A stretch of DNA of 64,000 nucleotides from assembly GCA_949318235.1 (NCBI GenBank), contig OX439132.1, forward strand, positions 21,951,912-22,015,911, given 5' to 3'. Of this stretch, positions 25,836 through 42,380 are shown one piece after another. Every line of letters starts with the position of its first letter. Position 1 is the first letter of the stretch. Origin of the DNA: Ecdyonurus torrentis (Eukaryota; Arthropoda; Insecta; Ephemeroptera; Heptageniidae). A program made the translations under genes and the position numbers. Under the pieces are notes generated by a model. The model was not told where the DNA came from. It saw only the letters and a program-made list of their open reading frames with translations, and did not search any database.

Positions 25836-27940
25836 CTGTAAGCATTTCACCTTACATGACCTCAAGTTTACTTCAAATAACATTGAAGTAACCTTGAAAT
25901 TAACTTACTAATGTGACTTAAGTAAACTGAGAATGATATTTTTATCTCATAAATTGTTTTGTGATTCTAAATTCTATTTTTTTAGATCAAATTTTATTAC
26001 TGGCCTATGATTTTAAAGACGCAGTAATTTTTTTTCTTTTGATTATTATGAATTTCAACAATCATACACTACAAGCTATTGCATAAACAAGCTATTGCAT
26101 ATATTTGATATGCACGACTGATTATGTGAGAAATGTTTAAAATGAATGAAAGTAAACAAAATTTCCTGAATGATGAAAAATGAGGGTTTTTTTATATATA
26201 TAAAAAAAATCTTTTTAAAAAAATCGTTTTCAGTTTTAACTTTTGCCACAAATCTTCATTGTTTTTGAACGTTGGAGGAAAATAAATTCATTGAAATATA
26301 CGAAGTAATTAAATTAAATTGGACATTTATCAATTATTTCAATTTAAAATAAATTTATTATATCAAACAGTACTTTTAAAGTTTGATACACTTATTAGAC
26401 TTATTAGAGTTACCAGGTCTATACAAAATATTACGAATAGTATTACTTTTTGTCTCAGAAATAAAAAAAAATATTACAAAAATTTGCGTATTGTTTACAG
26501 GTGCTAAAAAAAGTAGTTAAAATATACCAAAAAATATTTAATTGAATTCTTTATACAGGTGAAAACACAGAAGCTACACGAAGAAAAAAGCAGGCCACAC
26601 CAAAACACAAAAATCAGTTTTTTTAATACATGATTATTTTAAAATTCACGCATTAAAATTTAAGAGATAATTTTCATTGTGTATTTTAAGATTTATATAT
26701 TATTTTAAAATTTTAAAAAATTTAGTATTTTCATTCTAGTAGTTTATAAGTAAAATATTAACTATTACCAGCTGAAGATTTTAGTAATAATTTTTAAAGA
26801 CGATGAAAATTTCTAATAGTTATAAATTTTTATTATTAAGACCGAGTTAGTGGAAAAAATCCCTAAAATAATATCTTGATGTATGCGTAGAATAACGAAG
26901 ATTTGATGACTAAACCTACTATAATAGCTATCTAATAATTTTCCTTAGCTACAAGCTAAATATCACCCTTCTTAAAAAAACTAATAAAATTTCATAAATG
27001 TGCGCTATTCAATGAAACAAGTGAAAGAGTTTTAATAATACATTTTTTTTAATAACATTTTTGCACGTAATCCTTTATATCATCAAAATAAAGCCAAAAG
27101 GGATCCGAAACCATCGTATGTTTACTTTACTCGAAGCTTGGTCTTTGTTTATACTACAATCATAGATCAACAAAATGAAGATCATGGACGAGTAAATGTT
27201 ATTTTAGTATTTTTATTTTCAAAAGATAGCTTGTCAAAGTCGTAAAATTGATTGAAAAAATATAATCAAATATATGTTATTTTTCAATGTATAAAATTAA
27301 ACTCTTTTACTTCTTATTTTGTGATTCTGAAAATCTAAGCTACTAAACATTAGGTTATAAAAAATCCAAGAGAAATGAATGAAATGCTAAGAAAAAAGTT
27401 ATTAAAATCTTATAATATTATTAGTAAAGCTAAAATTATTTTGTTAAAAATATATATTTTACATAATTACTTATACAATATAGGTAGATTTTTTTAAAAG
27501 TAAAAAGTAAAAAAAAAAAAAAAAAAAATAAGTTTGTACAAAAATTCTGTGAAATGGTGCGATAAATGAGGTTTTTGCAATCTACTAATTGACTTTAGAT
27601 AATTGACACACTTATACTAATTAGATATGACAATTTTTAGTTATTAAATTTTAGTATTTCATAGCATTTTAGTACATTATAATGAATATAGATTTTATCA
27701 TGTGATAAAAGTGACAAAATTTATGATGTGATTGTTTGGTAAATTAAACTGTCATTTAATGTCAAAACTAAAATTGTTTTCGTAACTGAAGTAATAATAC
27801 CAACATTATAAACGTTTTGAATTCAGTTTTTCATGAAAATTGTTTAAAATAAGCTTTTATTTTCTATTTATATAGGAATCACTTTAAAAAATTGTAGATT
27901 ATAATTATTGAGTAAATTGTTTTAAAAAGTGACTTGAAAT

Positions 27941-27942
<2 letters not shown>

Positions 27943-27975
<33 letters not shown>
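27943..27975. repeat. poly(A) tract, GC(A)nGT type
   Basis: 33 As preceded by GC and followed by GT. The flanking words are duplicated (CTTGAAATGC on the left, CTTGAAACGC on the right), so the tract lies between two near-copies of the same decamer. Confidence 0.9.
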
Positions 27976-27979
<4 letters not shown>

Positions 27980-28731
27980 TGAAACGCAAATAATAACGTA
28001 TACTTTAAATTGGATTAAAAATTAAGTAATTTTTTTCTTAATTTGTTAATTAAATGATGTAAACATGAATGTGACTTATGAAATGATAATAATACTACTT
28101 TTCTAGTATTCATTTTTTTTTTCTAGATTGAAAACTGAGCTATGAAAACTAAAAATGACAGATGTCAATTATCTGTGAGGTTGCAAATCTAGCTATATTG
28201 CATAAGTGGGTGCATCATTGCAGACTGAAACAACAGTTATAAGGAGTGATGATTACATGGTTTTCATGTTCCATATCTTACATTTATATGTACTTTTTTA
28301 TCAAATAATATTTTTTATGTAATTTGCGTTGTTTTATATTTTCTATCCTCTAACTATTCCTTGAAACTAACGTTTGTACTTTAAACAGTTATATAATTAT
28401 CTAAATCGTTACCAAAAAGAAAAAAAATCAACATATGGTAATTAATTAAACGTATTAATTCTCATTATTATGAATATATTTAAAAGTTTACAATTAAATA
28501 TCAATCTAATTAAATATTGCAATTGGGTAACATTTGCAGCGAAAACAAATTAGATACCGAGTTTAAAATTTAATTGTTTCTTGGAGTTATGTTTTTTTGT
28601 TTTTATTTATGATTTTTAGTTTAGTTGAAATGTTTTGTTTAAATAAATTGAGTACAGAAATCGTGCAAAGAGAGAGAAAAAAAAATAAAGTATACCCGAC
28701 AGTACACACATGTAAGAAGTGGAACATCTTA

Positions 28732-29064
28732 TTAAAGTGGTAGCAGTAAATAATTGTTAAAATTGAATGGAAATATTTTCTTTGTAATATACTGTATTAT
28801 TTCACACTTAAAAAAATAGAAATACTTTCAATTCAGACTACAAACGCATATCGTCTTCGTCTTTTTTTTTTAATCACAATAATGGCTTAAAAACAGTATG
28901 AAGACTAAAATTTTTATATGTTTTAAAAACAAAAACAATACTTTTTACTTTTTTAAATACTACATTTATAAAAATGCTTCATTTTTTTTATTATTTATTT
29001 TTTTAAGATGTGAAATACTTTTTTTTTCTTTTCTTTTTTACTAAAACTGCTGCTACCACTTTAA
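28732..29064. mobile_element. MITE family G, TTAA-flanked
   Basis: A 333-bp element with 17-bp perfect inverted ends (TATTAAAGTGGTAGCAG, counted from 28730). The ends include TTAA at 28732-28735 and 29061-29064. The interior is AT-rich and non-coding. Length and TTAA use resemble family A, but the terminal sequence AGTGGTAGCAG differs. It lies inside the Cngl intron. Confidence 0.75.
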
Positions 29065-29884
29065 TAGTGAAAGATGCAAAAAAAATATATTCGACACTTA
29101 CACATAATAGTAATAATAAATAATGCTACACACACCCACATACACACATATAATATATAAATATAATAGAATATCACAAGACTATAAAATCAAAATAATA
29201 ATAATAATCATATAATTAAATTATAACAAAAAAAAATCACACTTACTTCCTGAAAGTTGAATTAAAAATTGGACAGAAGGACATCACATAAAAAAATAAT
29301 AAATAAAAAAACTAGCAGTAAATTTTTGAGACAATATATTTATATTTTGTTTAATTGTTGAATTTTGGGAGCAAAAAATGCAGAAATTAGCAGTAGACGA
29401 GCCAGAGCAGCAGAGAGACAGAGAGACAGAAAAATTTGAGCGACACTTAAGATATAGCAACATATACTAAACATATATAAAAAAAAAACATAATATTATC
29501 CGTCACCTATATTTTTTGATAAGAATAACGTTATCAGTATATTGATAAGACATAATAATATATATTTATATATATATATATTAATACTTTACCAAGAGGG
29601 GGTGGATATAAAGCTTTTTAAGTGCACTTCAGTTATTTTTATCTTTAATAATGTTCACACAATTAACTCTAATTTTCAAAAACCTTGATTTATAACGCCT
29701 GAAAAATACAAAATAATATATTTTATTTAGAGTATTTATATATCAAAAAGTTTTGTTTATTATTTTTATGAAACTTCTAAGATATTTCATAAATGACTTC
29801 TTACAATAGTACAATAGTTTAATAATTATATTTAAAAAAAATTATATACTACAATATTTCAAATTAAGTTAACAAAAATTTGCT

Positions 29885-30217
29885 TTAAAGGAATAGACCA
29901 GAGAAAAACATAAGCATTTATATCACAAAACACTAGATGGGATTTACATAAATAAAATTAGTTTGTCTCAAAACCCAACAGTAGCCCCGTAGAAAATTCG
30001 ATTTATGCAACCCACACAACATTTCCATACTAATTTTTGCATGTTTCTGACGTCATAAACATGCATTTTCACGCAAATTGCATACTTTACAGTTGTTTCA
30101 AGCTCTTTCGTGGGGCTACATTAAAATTCTGGTAAAAATTGTAATCAGTTTTGAAGATCCCATTTTGTGTTTATTCATTAAAAAGCACATGTTGTTTTAT
30201 GTGGTCTATGGCTTTAA
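29885..30217 (+). mobile_element. MITE family A, copy 3
   Basis: 333 bp flanked by TTAA (29885-29888 and 30214-30217). The inverted ends are AGGAATAGACCA and (right, reverse complement) AGCCATAGACCA. It shares its interior with the 10.5-kb and 12.1-kb copies and carries an intact TGACGTCA at 30048-30055. It lies in the intron between Cngl exons C and D. Confidence 0.88.
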
Positions 30218-31362
30218 GATAGTAGTTTTGTCTTTGTAAAGTAACTGCAATCGTAATAGACAAATACAAAAGATATGTGAAGTTATTTAATACAAATACT
30301 TGTTATTGATTTTGAGAGTAAACTTTGAAAGAAAAAAAAAGACATTTCAGTGCCATAAAATGTGGCATAAGGTCAACCTAGTTTGATAAAAATTGTTATC
30401 AGTTAACTCCTCAAATAAAGGGATGAAGTTAAGTGCACTCCAGAATTTGTCAAATATCTTCATCTGTTCGCACTCTTGTTGCAATTTATATTTCTATTTA
30501 CTAACGTATTTAAATGTATTATTTATTTAAACGTATTTTAAACTGTATTTTTTTTAAAAGTGTGTGAATTGAATATTTAAGTAAGTTAAAATGGATAGCT
30601 TATACGTGTTAGAAAATTGAAACCAAATTTCACACAATTTGAATATAACTAATTATGATTGGTAACATTGAATTTAAATTTAAATTTTGTAACATGTGTT
30701 AAAGTTACTGCATAAAATATATGAAATGAAAATTATACTATACTAAAGCTGCATAAAAAATTCTATTTAAAACCTTTGATAAGCAAGATCTTGTTTTGTA
30801 AAATTATTTCTAAAATCTGCCTATTTGAAAAAGAAAAGTACATTAAATTGATTTTTAGTAAGTTTTTCATTTTCTTTTTTCCCCTTTTGTATCACAATGT
30901 TAAAGTTTTAGTGCAAGAATGTCAAAAACACAAAACAGTGAACATTTAACCTTGTCTTAATTTTCATTGTTTTAAACTAGTTTATCTATTGAAGTCTAAA
31001 TTTTATGAAGACTAAATTAATTTCTAAACGTCTTGTTGCTAAAATCTAATTATTGCAACACAAATTTGTATCTGAATTTTACTAAAAGGAATTATTTACT
31101 AAAACGAGGTCTAAACTTCTGAAGTGCATCAGTTATTTTATCAATTCTCTAAAGGAGTGATTTATATTATACATCTCAACATCATACTGTAGGAATTGAA
31201 ATTAAAAAAGGATTAAACATAATAATTTTACTCGTATCATTTCTACATTAATGATATTATTTAATAGGCAGACATAAATGTAAGAAAAAAAATTTAATGT
31301 ACAGTATATCCTTGCATTATTTGCCAAAAGTTTGCCATTTTTTTAAGGCTTATTATCATATG

Positions 31363-31364
<2 letters not shown>

Positions 31365-31395
<31 letters not shown>
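31365..31395. repeat. poly(A) tract, GC(A)nGT type
   Basis: 31 As preceded by GC and followed by GT. It lies within about 180 bp of the donor side of Cngl exon C. Confidence 0.9.
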
Positions 31396-31399
<4 letters not shown>

Positions 31400-31572
31400 G
31401 CTATTATTTAACTAGTATAAGCTTTTTTTTTTCTATGTCTGCCAAAATTATTACTTCAAGAAACCTGATTGATTTCCTAATTTTAATATATCCGAATTAA
31501 TAACAATCGTATGATAATGAAGTGCAAATAAATAGGAGTGCTAGGGGGTGGAGGGAGGAAAGGGGGGCTAAC

Positions 31573-31671
31573 CTCTTGATATGACGTAATCTTGAATATA
31601 GCGCCATGACGTTGCGAACTCTGGCCCATTGCCGTTGACTTTGACTCTTTGATCTGGTGATTCCAGGCTTC
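31573..31671 (-). CDS. Cngl: Cngl-like channel, exon C (basic cytosolic segment)
   Basis: A 99-nt exon between a TTTTCAG acceptor and an AG|GTTAGC donor, phase 2 at both ends. Translated in the frame fixed by exons B and D, it reads KPGITRSKSQSQRQWARVRN followed by VMALYSRLRHIK. This is strongly basic and likely to form an amphipathic helix in the cytosolic N-terminus. The longest open frame over the same bases is a different one and is not the real reading. The basic segment continues into exon D. Family role: N-terminal regulatory region; no specific partner can be named. Confidence 0.88.
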
Positions 31672-33115
<1,444 letters not shown>

Positions 33116-33284
33116 CGGGTGCCAGTAGCCGACGAGCTGTGTTCCGAGATATCGCTGTGCTGCTCGTCTTCTCGCGAGGTGCCCAGGGAAGGTAGGGCTG
33201 AGCTTAGGGCACTACGATCCTCTTGGCTCGCAGACCTAGATGAGCCGCCACTAGCACCACCCTCCTCCACACTTGAGTCTCCTG
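33116..33284 (-). CDS. Cngl: Cngl-like channel, exon B (Ser/acidic N-terminus)
   Basis: A 169-nt exon with a TTTGTCAG acceptor and a CCG|GTAAGT donor, entering in phase 1 and leaving in phase 2. It encodes a low-complexity cytosolic segment rich in Ser, Gly, Glu and Asp (GDSSVEEGGASGG, then SASQEDRSALSSALPSLGTS, then REDEQHSDISEHSSSATGTR). The acceptor is a CAGCAG tandem, so splicing could include or skip one Ala codon. GC content is far above the flanking DNA. No domain is recognised. It is assigned to Cngl because its phases match A and C exactly, and because disordered N-termini of this kind are usual in the family. Confidence 0.8.
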
Positions 33285-33470
33285 CTGACAAACCGATCAC
33301 TTTTCTTACGTGTAAGAATGCTCGGGTATATCCATACTTGCCACATCACCCTCATATTTCATTATACATGTATATTTTTTCAGCGTTTAGTATTAAAAAC
33401 TTGATTTTCCTATCGTACTGGTTTGTAATTGTCACTGTGAGTGAAACTTCTCGATTGTAATATCAATTAC
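33285..33470 (-). other. short Cngl intron between exons A and B
   Basis: A 186-nt intron, GTAATT to TTGTCAG, AT-rich. Confidence 0.8.
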
Positions 33471-33636
33471 CTGGTGTCCCCGCCGCCGCCACTGTGTTGA
33501 GCCCCGTGCTGTCCACCATTGCTGACTTACTACTGCTTGATGGTTGCTGACCTGACCTGGCTGACCTTCTAGAGACTGTAGAGACACCTGGCGGCGGCGG
33601 CGAGGGAGAGGAGCAGCCACCCTCTACCTCCTCCAC
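33471..33636 (-). CDS. Cngl: Cngl-like channel, exon A (N-terminal, Pro/Ser-rich)
   Basis: A 166-nt exon after a TTTTTTGTGTTCCAG acceptor, ending CAG|GTAATT; phase 0 in, phase 1 out. It encodes VEEVEGGCSSPSPPPPGVST, then a Ser/Arg-rich stretch and an Ala/Gly-rich end. There is no ATG preceding it in frame, so it is an internal exon and at least one upstream exon exists. It is probably disordered cytosolic N-terminus. Membership of Cngl rests on phase continuity and strand, not on sequence similarity. Confidence 0.75.
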
Positions 33637-35099
33637 CTGGAACACAAAAAACAATAATTAGGCACCACTATGAAAAAAATAACACTTGCTAGTCCAAGTG
33701 CACTCTTCAAATGAGTAGATTTTTTTTAGTGTTAAAGGGCTTTCAAAATAAGCGTCAACACTTAAATTTGTAATATGGTGTGTAAATTACTTTTTGGGAA
33801 GAAGAAAAAAACACTTCATGGTGAACGTTAATAGCTCAATGAAAACGCTATTTTACGTATAGTAGTAATAGCTCGTGTTTTTCTTATATACAAATGTGCA
33901 AGAGAACAGTTACTTCTATCTTGTCATGGAATAGTGTTACATTATAGGTCAACTGGTACTTCCATATGGTTCACACAGTATTATTAGTTTTATGACTTCG
34001 TTAATTACGTAGATGTAGTGCAATAGTTATTATCATCAATAAACTAAAAGTGATAAAATTAATACTAACAAAAACGATAACTGATGTGTGTTTTTCTGCT
34101 TTCAACAATGTCTCTATAATTATGTTTAAAATTTACCGTACTTGTCATTGAAATTTTAAAGTTTTAGTAAAATCGATATAAATCTTAAATTAAATCCAAA
34201 GAAACCCAATACCTGACCTAATCCAAAGCAAATGAACATTTAATATTTTTAATATTAGTTTATTTTTTTACTAAATTTTACGTCTCCATACTCTTTTTTT
34301 CTTCTTTTTTTTTTTAATTGTCTCTACAAATTTCCTTTCATTAGCTTTCAATTGAAAGCCAACAACCGGATATTATTTTTATGCTTATTTTTCAAACTTC
34401 CAACAAGAACGACAAAAATCAATAATTTCTTATTGGACTTGCTTATAAAAAATATAAAAATAATAAAAATGTCTAATGTTTCTCTAAATTATAATTTATA
34501 AAACATAATACATATTATTTTGAAATGTCATACAAATTTAAATGAAACATTTTTGTTTCTACAATATACATTCTAAAAATAAAAGATGACTTACTTTGGT
34601 GAAAAAGAAGGACTTTTAGTACTTTTTTTTATATTGTAAGATATGAACATAAGGTTTATATTTATATATTAATAAGATGGTATTTTGAACTTAAATTTTC
34701 GTTAGTTAAGTGTGTGTCAGTCTTAACACACAGTGAGAATGTTTAAACAAGTAGCAGTCTCTCTCTCTCTCCCTCTCTTTTCTCTCTCTCTCTTTCTTTC
34801 TCTCCCACACACAAACATCGATCTTTCGCTTCTCTAAACTTGTGTCTCGCTCGCACCCACACATACACACACCAGCTTCCTTATTATTTTCAACCTATCA
34901 TTCTGACTTTGTTTCGTTTTCATATACACTGAAACAACTACAAATAAATAGATGATCATTTTCTATGTTCTAAAACTTATAGTGATCATTTATAGAAAAG
35001 AAAAGCTTTTTTTTTTGTTATCATATTGCCATATTGTGTTACAACTTCACTGTAATCTTTTCAAAACATATCCTTATTGGCATCAGTTTACAATAGAAA
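33637..35099 (-). other. 5' intron of Cngl, AT-rich
   Basis: No further exon is evident. A CT/CA-rich stretch lies at about 34757-34875. Confidence 0.55.
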
Positions 35100-35376
35100 A
35101 TATAAACACGGGCCGGCCAAGGCTTAAATACACAGTCCGACATTCACCATGACATCCTAGAGAAACCTTGGAAATGTTTTAACAAACTGGTTAGTGCAAT
35201 CACATCAATCATACACCTCCTGAATGTTGTGCTTAATGTGTGTAAACACGCCTCGTGCAATATGTTGACATCTCATAATTCACGTACGCACCCAGCAGAA
35301 GCTTAAACCTTAGCTCGTTGAGGAGCACATAGTTACCGAGTAAGCTGCCTTAACCACTCAGCCATACTATCTCACA
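35100..35376 (-). mobile_element. tRNA-derived SINE
   Basis: On the minus strand from about 35376 the sequence reads TATGGCTGAGTGGTTAAGGC, an A-box form typical of tRNA-Leu/Ser-derived SINE heads. About 45 bp later comes GGTTTAAGCTTCTGC, a plausible degenerate B box. A GC-richer body of about 190 bp follows. The 3' limit is uncertain. It could be a tRNA pseudogene, but the long body argues for a SINE. Confidence 0.6.
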
Positions 35377-36673
35377 GTTAAAAGCATTTTATACCACTTA
35401 TTGTAGCAATAAATACTAAAAAAACTTGTTTATTAATTTGAAATAATGAAGAAATTTTAATCTAAGTTGGTCAATTATAGTACCAAAGTAAAAGTATGTT
35501 GTTGTTGATTTATTCAATGCTCAACTTTAATACATTGAACTGTTAACGCTATAATAAAATATAGTTACACTTGAATTCCTATATTTATTTGCAAAATAAT
35601 GATAATTTATAACAAAACAGAGTGTTATATGATATTACTTCAACTCTATCTCTTACTATTAAAAATTTGGAACAAAAATTGTCAGCAGAATACTATTGTT
35701 TGTTTTTTTATGTTTTGTTTTTACGTGTAGCATGTCACTTCAGATAAAAGTCAAGTATAATAAAATTGAAACCCTCTATAATCATTAAAGACTGAAAAGT
35801 CACTTTAAATTATTTGGATTTTCTTACAAACTTACTTTACAAATTGCCATAAGAGATGTAAAAGTGGGTTCATTTACAAAAGTATAAAGTCTGAATAATA
35901 AGTCAAAGAATTGTCAGTCAGTTTCAGACTAAAACTTTTACAATGACAATTACACTATGACTATTTTATAGTTAACAATTTTCAAGTAATATTCATTATA
36001 TTCTGTTGTGTATCTTTTATTTCCTTGTACATTTTAGCTTATTAAGTAAAAAAAAAAAAAAAAAAAAAAAACTTATAATGAAATAACTAAAATTAATTAT
36101 ATTTGTATAAACGAGTCTTCTTCTGGGGTTTTCATATTGAAATTATTTTGGACAAAAAACGTAGACCAATATCGTATTCAATGTTTATTTTATAAAATTA
36201 TACTAGCACCTTGTTATTGAAATTATTTATGTAAAGATTTTCTAAATAAATAAATAAAACTACTATAGAAATGAAGAAGCACATTACGGTCTCTGGAATG
36301 ATTATGCATGATGAGAGATATAAATAAATAAGTTATTTAGGACTAAATCAGTTGCAAAATGTGGTAAGTATATTGTGTAAACATAATATGTATGAATATT
36401 TTAAAGTGGCTTTCAATCATTATTTCTTTATGTGTTGTTTGATCATTTTATAGATGAATCTATACATGAATTTATAAAACAAAACATATACACGAAAAGA
36501 TTATATTACGTTATTTATGATGCATTTATTTTATTATAGTATAAATGATTCTAATTAGAACAACACAAATAATTATGCTATGTAGCAAAGTAATTGTGCA
36601 GTATAGCATAAATTATGCTGTTTTGAAAAACGTGTACTGAAAATTACCTAGCATTGCATCGCTTGTTTTTGTC
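35377..36673. other. AT-rich non-coding stretch
   Basis: Contains an A22 tract at about 36049-36070 and no recognised gene. Confidence 0.6.
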
Positions 36674-38876
<2,203 letters not shown>

Positions 38877-39012
38877 CTTTGTCGTAATGATGTGCGTACT
38901 GATTTGACAAGCAAAGGATCACGAGTTCGTTTCTCAGAAGGTCTATACGTGGCGTTCTCAGAAGCCGTTGGTTGGTATACACTAGAAAAAAAAAAAAAAA
39001 AAAAAAAAAAAA
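38877..39012 (+). mobile_element. tRNA-derived SINE with poly(A) tail
   Basis: The head resembles a tRNA: GCCTTTGTCGTAATGATGTG (A-box region), then GGATCACGAGTTCGTTTCTC (B-box region with GAGTTCGTTTC), at normal tRNA spacing. A short body and an A28 tail follow. The anticodon arm is decayed, so it is not a functional tRNA. The tail abuts MITE C copy 2. Confidence 0.6.
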
Positions 39013-39167
39013 CGGCGTAGACCTTGGACAAAAAACTTGTCTAATATTCTAACATACCTAAATATTAACGATAAACTAGAAATCAACAACTCCGACCAAA
39101 TCAACGTTGATATTTAGGTATATTAGGATATTAGACAAGTTTTTTTTGTTCAAGGTGTTCTACACAT
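39013..39167. mobile_element. MITE family C, short copy 2
   Basis: Begins CGGCGTAGACCTTGGACAAA, and its right end reverse-complements to GTGTAGAACACCTTGAACAA. The arms match the outer ~75 bp of the 3.3-kb copy, but the central TGACGTCA part is missing. It is probably an internally deleted derivative. Confidence 0.78.
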
Positions 39168-39191
39168 TTAAACTGACTTGTTAGTTGGAGT

Positions 39192-39315
39192 TATTAGTGA
39201 TGTTCATAAACCCTGTTTTTTTGCAACAAAAAAATGCGCATTACATTTGAATAACCATAGTTGATCGTCATTTTAGTAGCAGAAAACAGGGTTTATATAC
39301 GAACAACATTATTAA
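39192..39315 (+). mobile_element. MITE family D, copy 2
   Basis: The best-preserved copy: inverted ends GATGTTCATAAACCCTG and, on the right in reverse complement, GTTGTTCGTATATAAACCCTG. The interior (ATGCGCATTACATTTGAATA) matches the 2.9-kb copy. It lies 25 bp from MITE C copy 2. Confidence 0.78.
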
Positions 39316-39385
39316 GTTTTTAATAAACTACATACAGTAGATTGTATTTCTAATATATATAATATATACTGTATATATATATTAA

Positions 39386-39390
<5 letters not shown>

Positions 39391-39480
<90 letters not shown>
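39391..39480. repeat. (TA)n microsatellite
   Basis: About 90 bp of TA, preceded by imperfect TA-rich palindromes. Confidence 0.97.
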
Positions 39481-39482
<2 letters not shown>

Positions 39483-41236
39483 CTTCAACGTCTTATAGTT
39501 AAGATGATTTTTATTTTCCTATGGTTGCTTTATTTCTTAAGTCTATTTGCCAGATATAAAAAGATAATCAATTTTGAAGACAAACTATTAATCTGCTGTG
39601 GTGAAATCGTTCAAGTAGACAAAGATACTACTTCACATCATCAAACACTTAATTAACTTTCCAATAATATATAATTAAATAAACGCAATTAAATATCAAT
39701 TATAACTTAATATTCAAGGAAATTCAAGGTACTTTTTCTAAATATAGTAATAGTTAAAAGTTAAAAGTTTGATATATTATTATATTTTCTATTTCTGAAT
39801 CTTTGAGGATAATAATAAAATATAATAATATTGAAGTGTAGAGGAAAATTATATGCTTATAAATTAGACTGTTCTTGTTAAAAAAAAGTCGTGCATTAAA
39901 ATTATGAGATATTAACATTAAGAAACACTCTGACAAGAAAACTGTAATGTGTGGACTACCAATGTATTGAACGCAAGCCTGTTTTTGGATGGCAACAATA
40001 CATAAATAATAATAATAATAATAATGTTGTCAGAGAAGCGTGTAAGTGGCTCTATACATTTTGTGATTTTTAAATAAACATAATTTATTATTATAATCAT
40101 AATTTATGAAAAATCCTTTTTGATTGAAAAGTTCAAAAGTTCAGAAGTTCAGACGTTTTTGCAATGTATTATTCAGTAATTTAAATCAATGATATAAACC
40201 AAAATAAAATAATTTGTTACGTCCATGAATACTTTTTTAATTGATTTAAATATTACTGAAAATTTCCCAAAGTAATAATGCTGATTTAATTTTTAAATAC
40301 TATTTTTAGTTCGAGTTGCAGTTTTTCTTGTTATTTCGATAAAAAGTAAACGTTATTTTAAATGTTCACTAGCGCCAATATTACATAGCGTGTCTAACTC
40401 TAGCGGAGACAATCGTAAATATTTGATGACATCAAACTGCTAAGCTTGCACTAATAAACTCTCCTTGCTGTCACAAAACCTATAGTGAAATATTTCCCTG
40501 TTTTTTTGAGGTAACCAAAACTTTTTTTCCTAACTTTCTAAATAAGAGTTAAAGTTTTTAGAAATTGTCTTGCTTATCTGCAAGTGCAACGGTTTGCTAA
40601 CAGTAAGAAACGAACAAAAATACGCACCTGACTCAAAAATAATAATAATAATAAAATAAAAAAATCATGATTTTCTTTATAGTATATATTTTTATTGATT
40701 TTTTAAAATTTTAGATAATATTTAAAAGGAAAAGACAATGAAAACCAACAAAGGCCAACAGGGAAGTAGTGACCTATGGTTGAAGTATAAAAACTTGCTA
40801 GCATATAGAAATAATAATTAAAACATTGGATCAAATGCTAGTGATAACCATAACAATTGCCTAGCGTCGTCGTGAAATGGTGTAAAAAAAATAATAAAAT
40901 AAACTAAAACAGACACTATTTTTATGGTATACATACGGTAATTGCTTGGTTTCCATTATTATCGTTTCCTTATAATATAATATCATCAAATCATATTAGT
41001 TTTATTAGTTTCTTTATGTCCGAAAATATATATATATTTTTTTTTTTATTATTGTTTCATAAAACAAAAATAAGTTAGAATAATATTTAAACTTCATTTT
41101 TTTTTTCTTTGAGTATTGCTTTTCTGCTTTTATTTTAATATTCCCGAGAGTTTATTTTTATTTTTTAATTATTCCTCGTAGTAGGCAACCTAACAAAACT
41201 TTTAATAATTACCTTAATGTAAATTAAGTAAACATC

Positions 41237-41239
<3 letters not shown>
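39481..41239. other. AT-rich non-coding stretch
   Basis: No coding exon or repeat family recognised. Confidence 0.6.

Positions 41240-41285
<46 letters not shown>
41240..41285. repeat. (CT)n microsatellite
   Basis: 46 bp of CT dinucleotide. Confidence 0.96.
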
Positions 41286-41288
<3 letters not shown>

Positions 41289-41717
41289 AGAAATAATTAG
41301 ACAGCAATTAGCGTTAAGAAACCAAAATCCAGGCGATGTTTTTAATTTAAAAACAAAACAAGATAATAAAGTTTCATTGCTTTCAAAGTTTCAGAGTCAG
41401 TCAACTTGATATTAGTATTATTATAATCAAGAACTATGTTTTTTAATATTCATGTATAAATACGTACTATATACATGAGTAGTTTTCTTGTTCTCTTAAA
41501 ATTTAGAAAATTACTTTCTGCTCTATGAACAGAAAACCCCACGATTAAATAATAATCATAATTATTATTAATAATATTTGAAAATCGCAAATAATTATGT
41601 GGCGAGATATGCTACAGTCAATTTTTAAGTTATATTTTTTATGAATTAAATTTAATTAAAATACAACTTTGCCTATGCATATTACCATTCTTTTAAAATA
41701 TTTATTTTATTTTTTAG

Positions 41718-42053
41718 TTGTACGACTCTTTAAGATTCTCTGTAAAAAGCAATAAAAAAAAGTCGCCTGCGTTCATTTTAATGACTGCGATGCTTGAAAA
41801 ACATCTCCAAGTTTGTTGTCACATTTTTAATGGCGTTTCGTGGTCGTATCATCTTTTTATTTTATTTTCTACCAAATATTGCATTATTATCATTATATTT
41901 TTATATTATGTAAAACCAAAGTCTCTCTCCACTTTTTCTAATTTATGTTTATTAAACTTGTTTATTTCATTAACATATCATAATAAATTAATATTTCCTA
42001 ACAATAAGAATATAAAATGTTTTTTACCAATGGGTTACTGTGTATATAATTAG
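41718..42053 (+). other. open frame after an acceptor, probably chance
   Basis: A plus-strand acceptor (TTTTATTTTTTAG) ends at 41717, and a 112-codon frame with no ATG at its start follows to 42053. Its first half uses several CpG codons. Its second half is AT-rich and of random composition. No family is recognised; it is recorded because it is one of the longest non-repeat frames here. Confidence 0.12.
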
Positions 42054-42281
42054 AACCTGTGATATTATTAAATGTAAATTTAAACATAAATGCTGTTGAT
42101 TATTTTGTGATTTAGTGTTTGAATGTTTCGTTTCTTCTAGGTTTTATTTTTACATAAACTGTGAGATTATTAAAATAACGAACAATATCGCAAATTTTAG
42201 TAATTTAAAATTAATTAAAAAATAGTTTGACTAATTTAAAACTTCTTAAATATGCTAATGAAATTTTTTTAATTACTTAAT

Positions 42282-42283
<2 letters not shown>

Positions 42284-42379
<96 letters not shown>
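42284..42379. repeat. (GA)n microsatellite
   Basis: About 95 bp of uninterrupted GA. Confidence 0.97.

Positions 42380-42380
<1 letters not shown>

Larger units (their letters stand above)
25836..31572 (-). other. Cngl intron between exons C and D
   Basis: A 5.7-kb intron running from GTTAGC to TTACAG. It contains MITE G (28732-29064), MITE A copy 3 (29885-30217), and A-tracts at 27509-27528, 27943-27975 and 31365-31395. No coding exon is required between C and D, since their phases match. Confidence 0.8.
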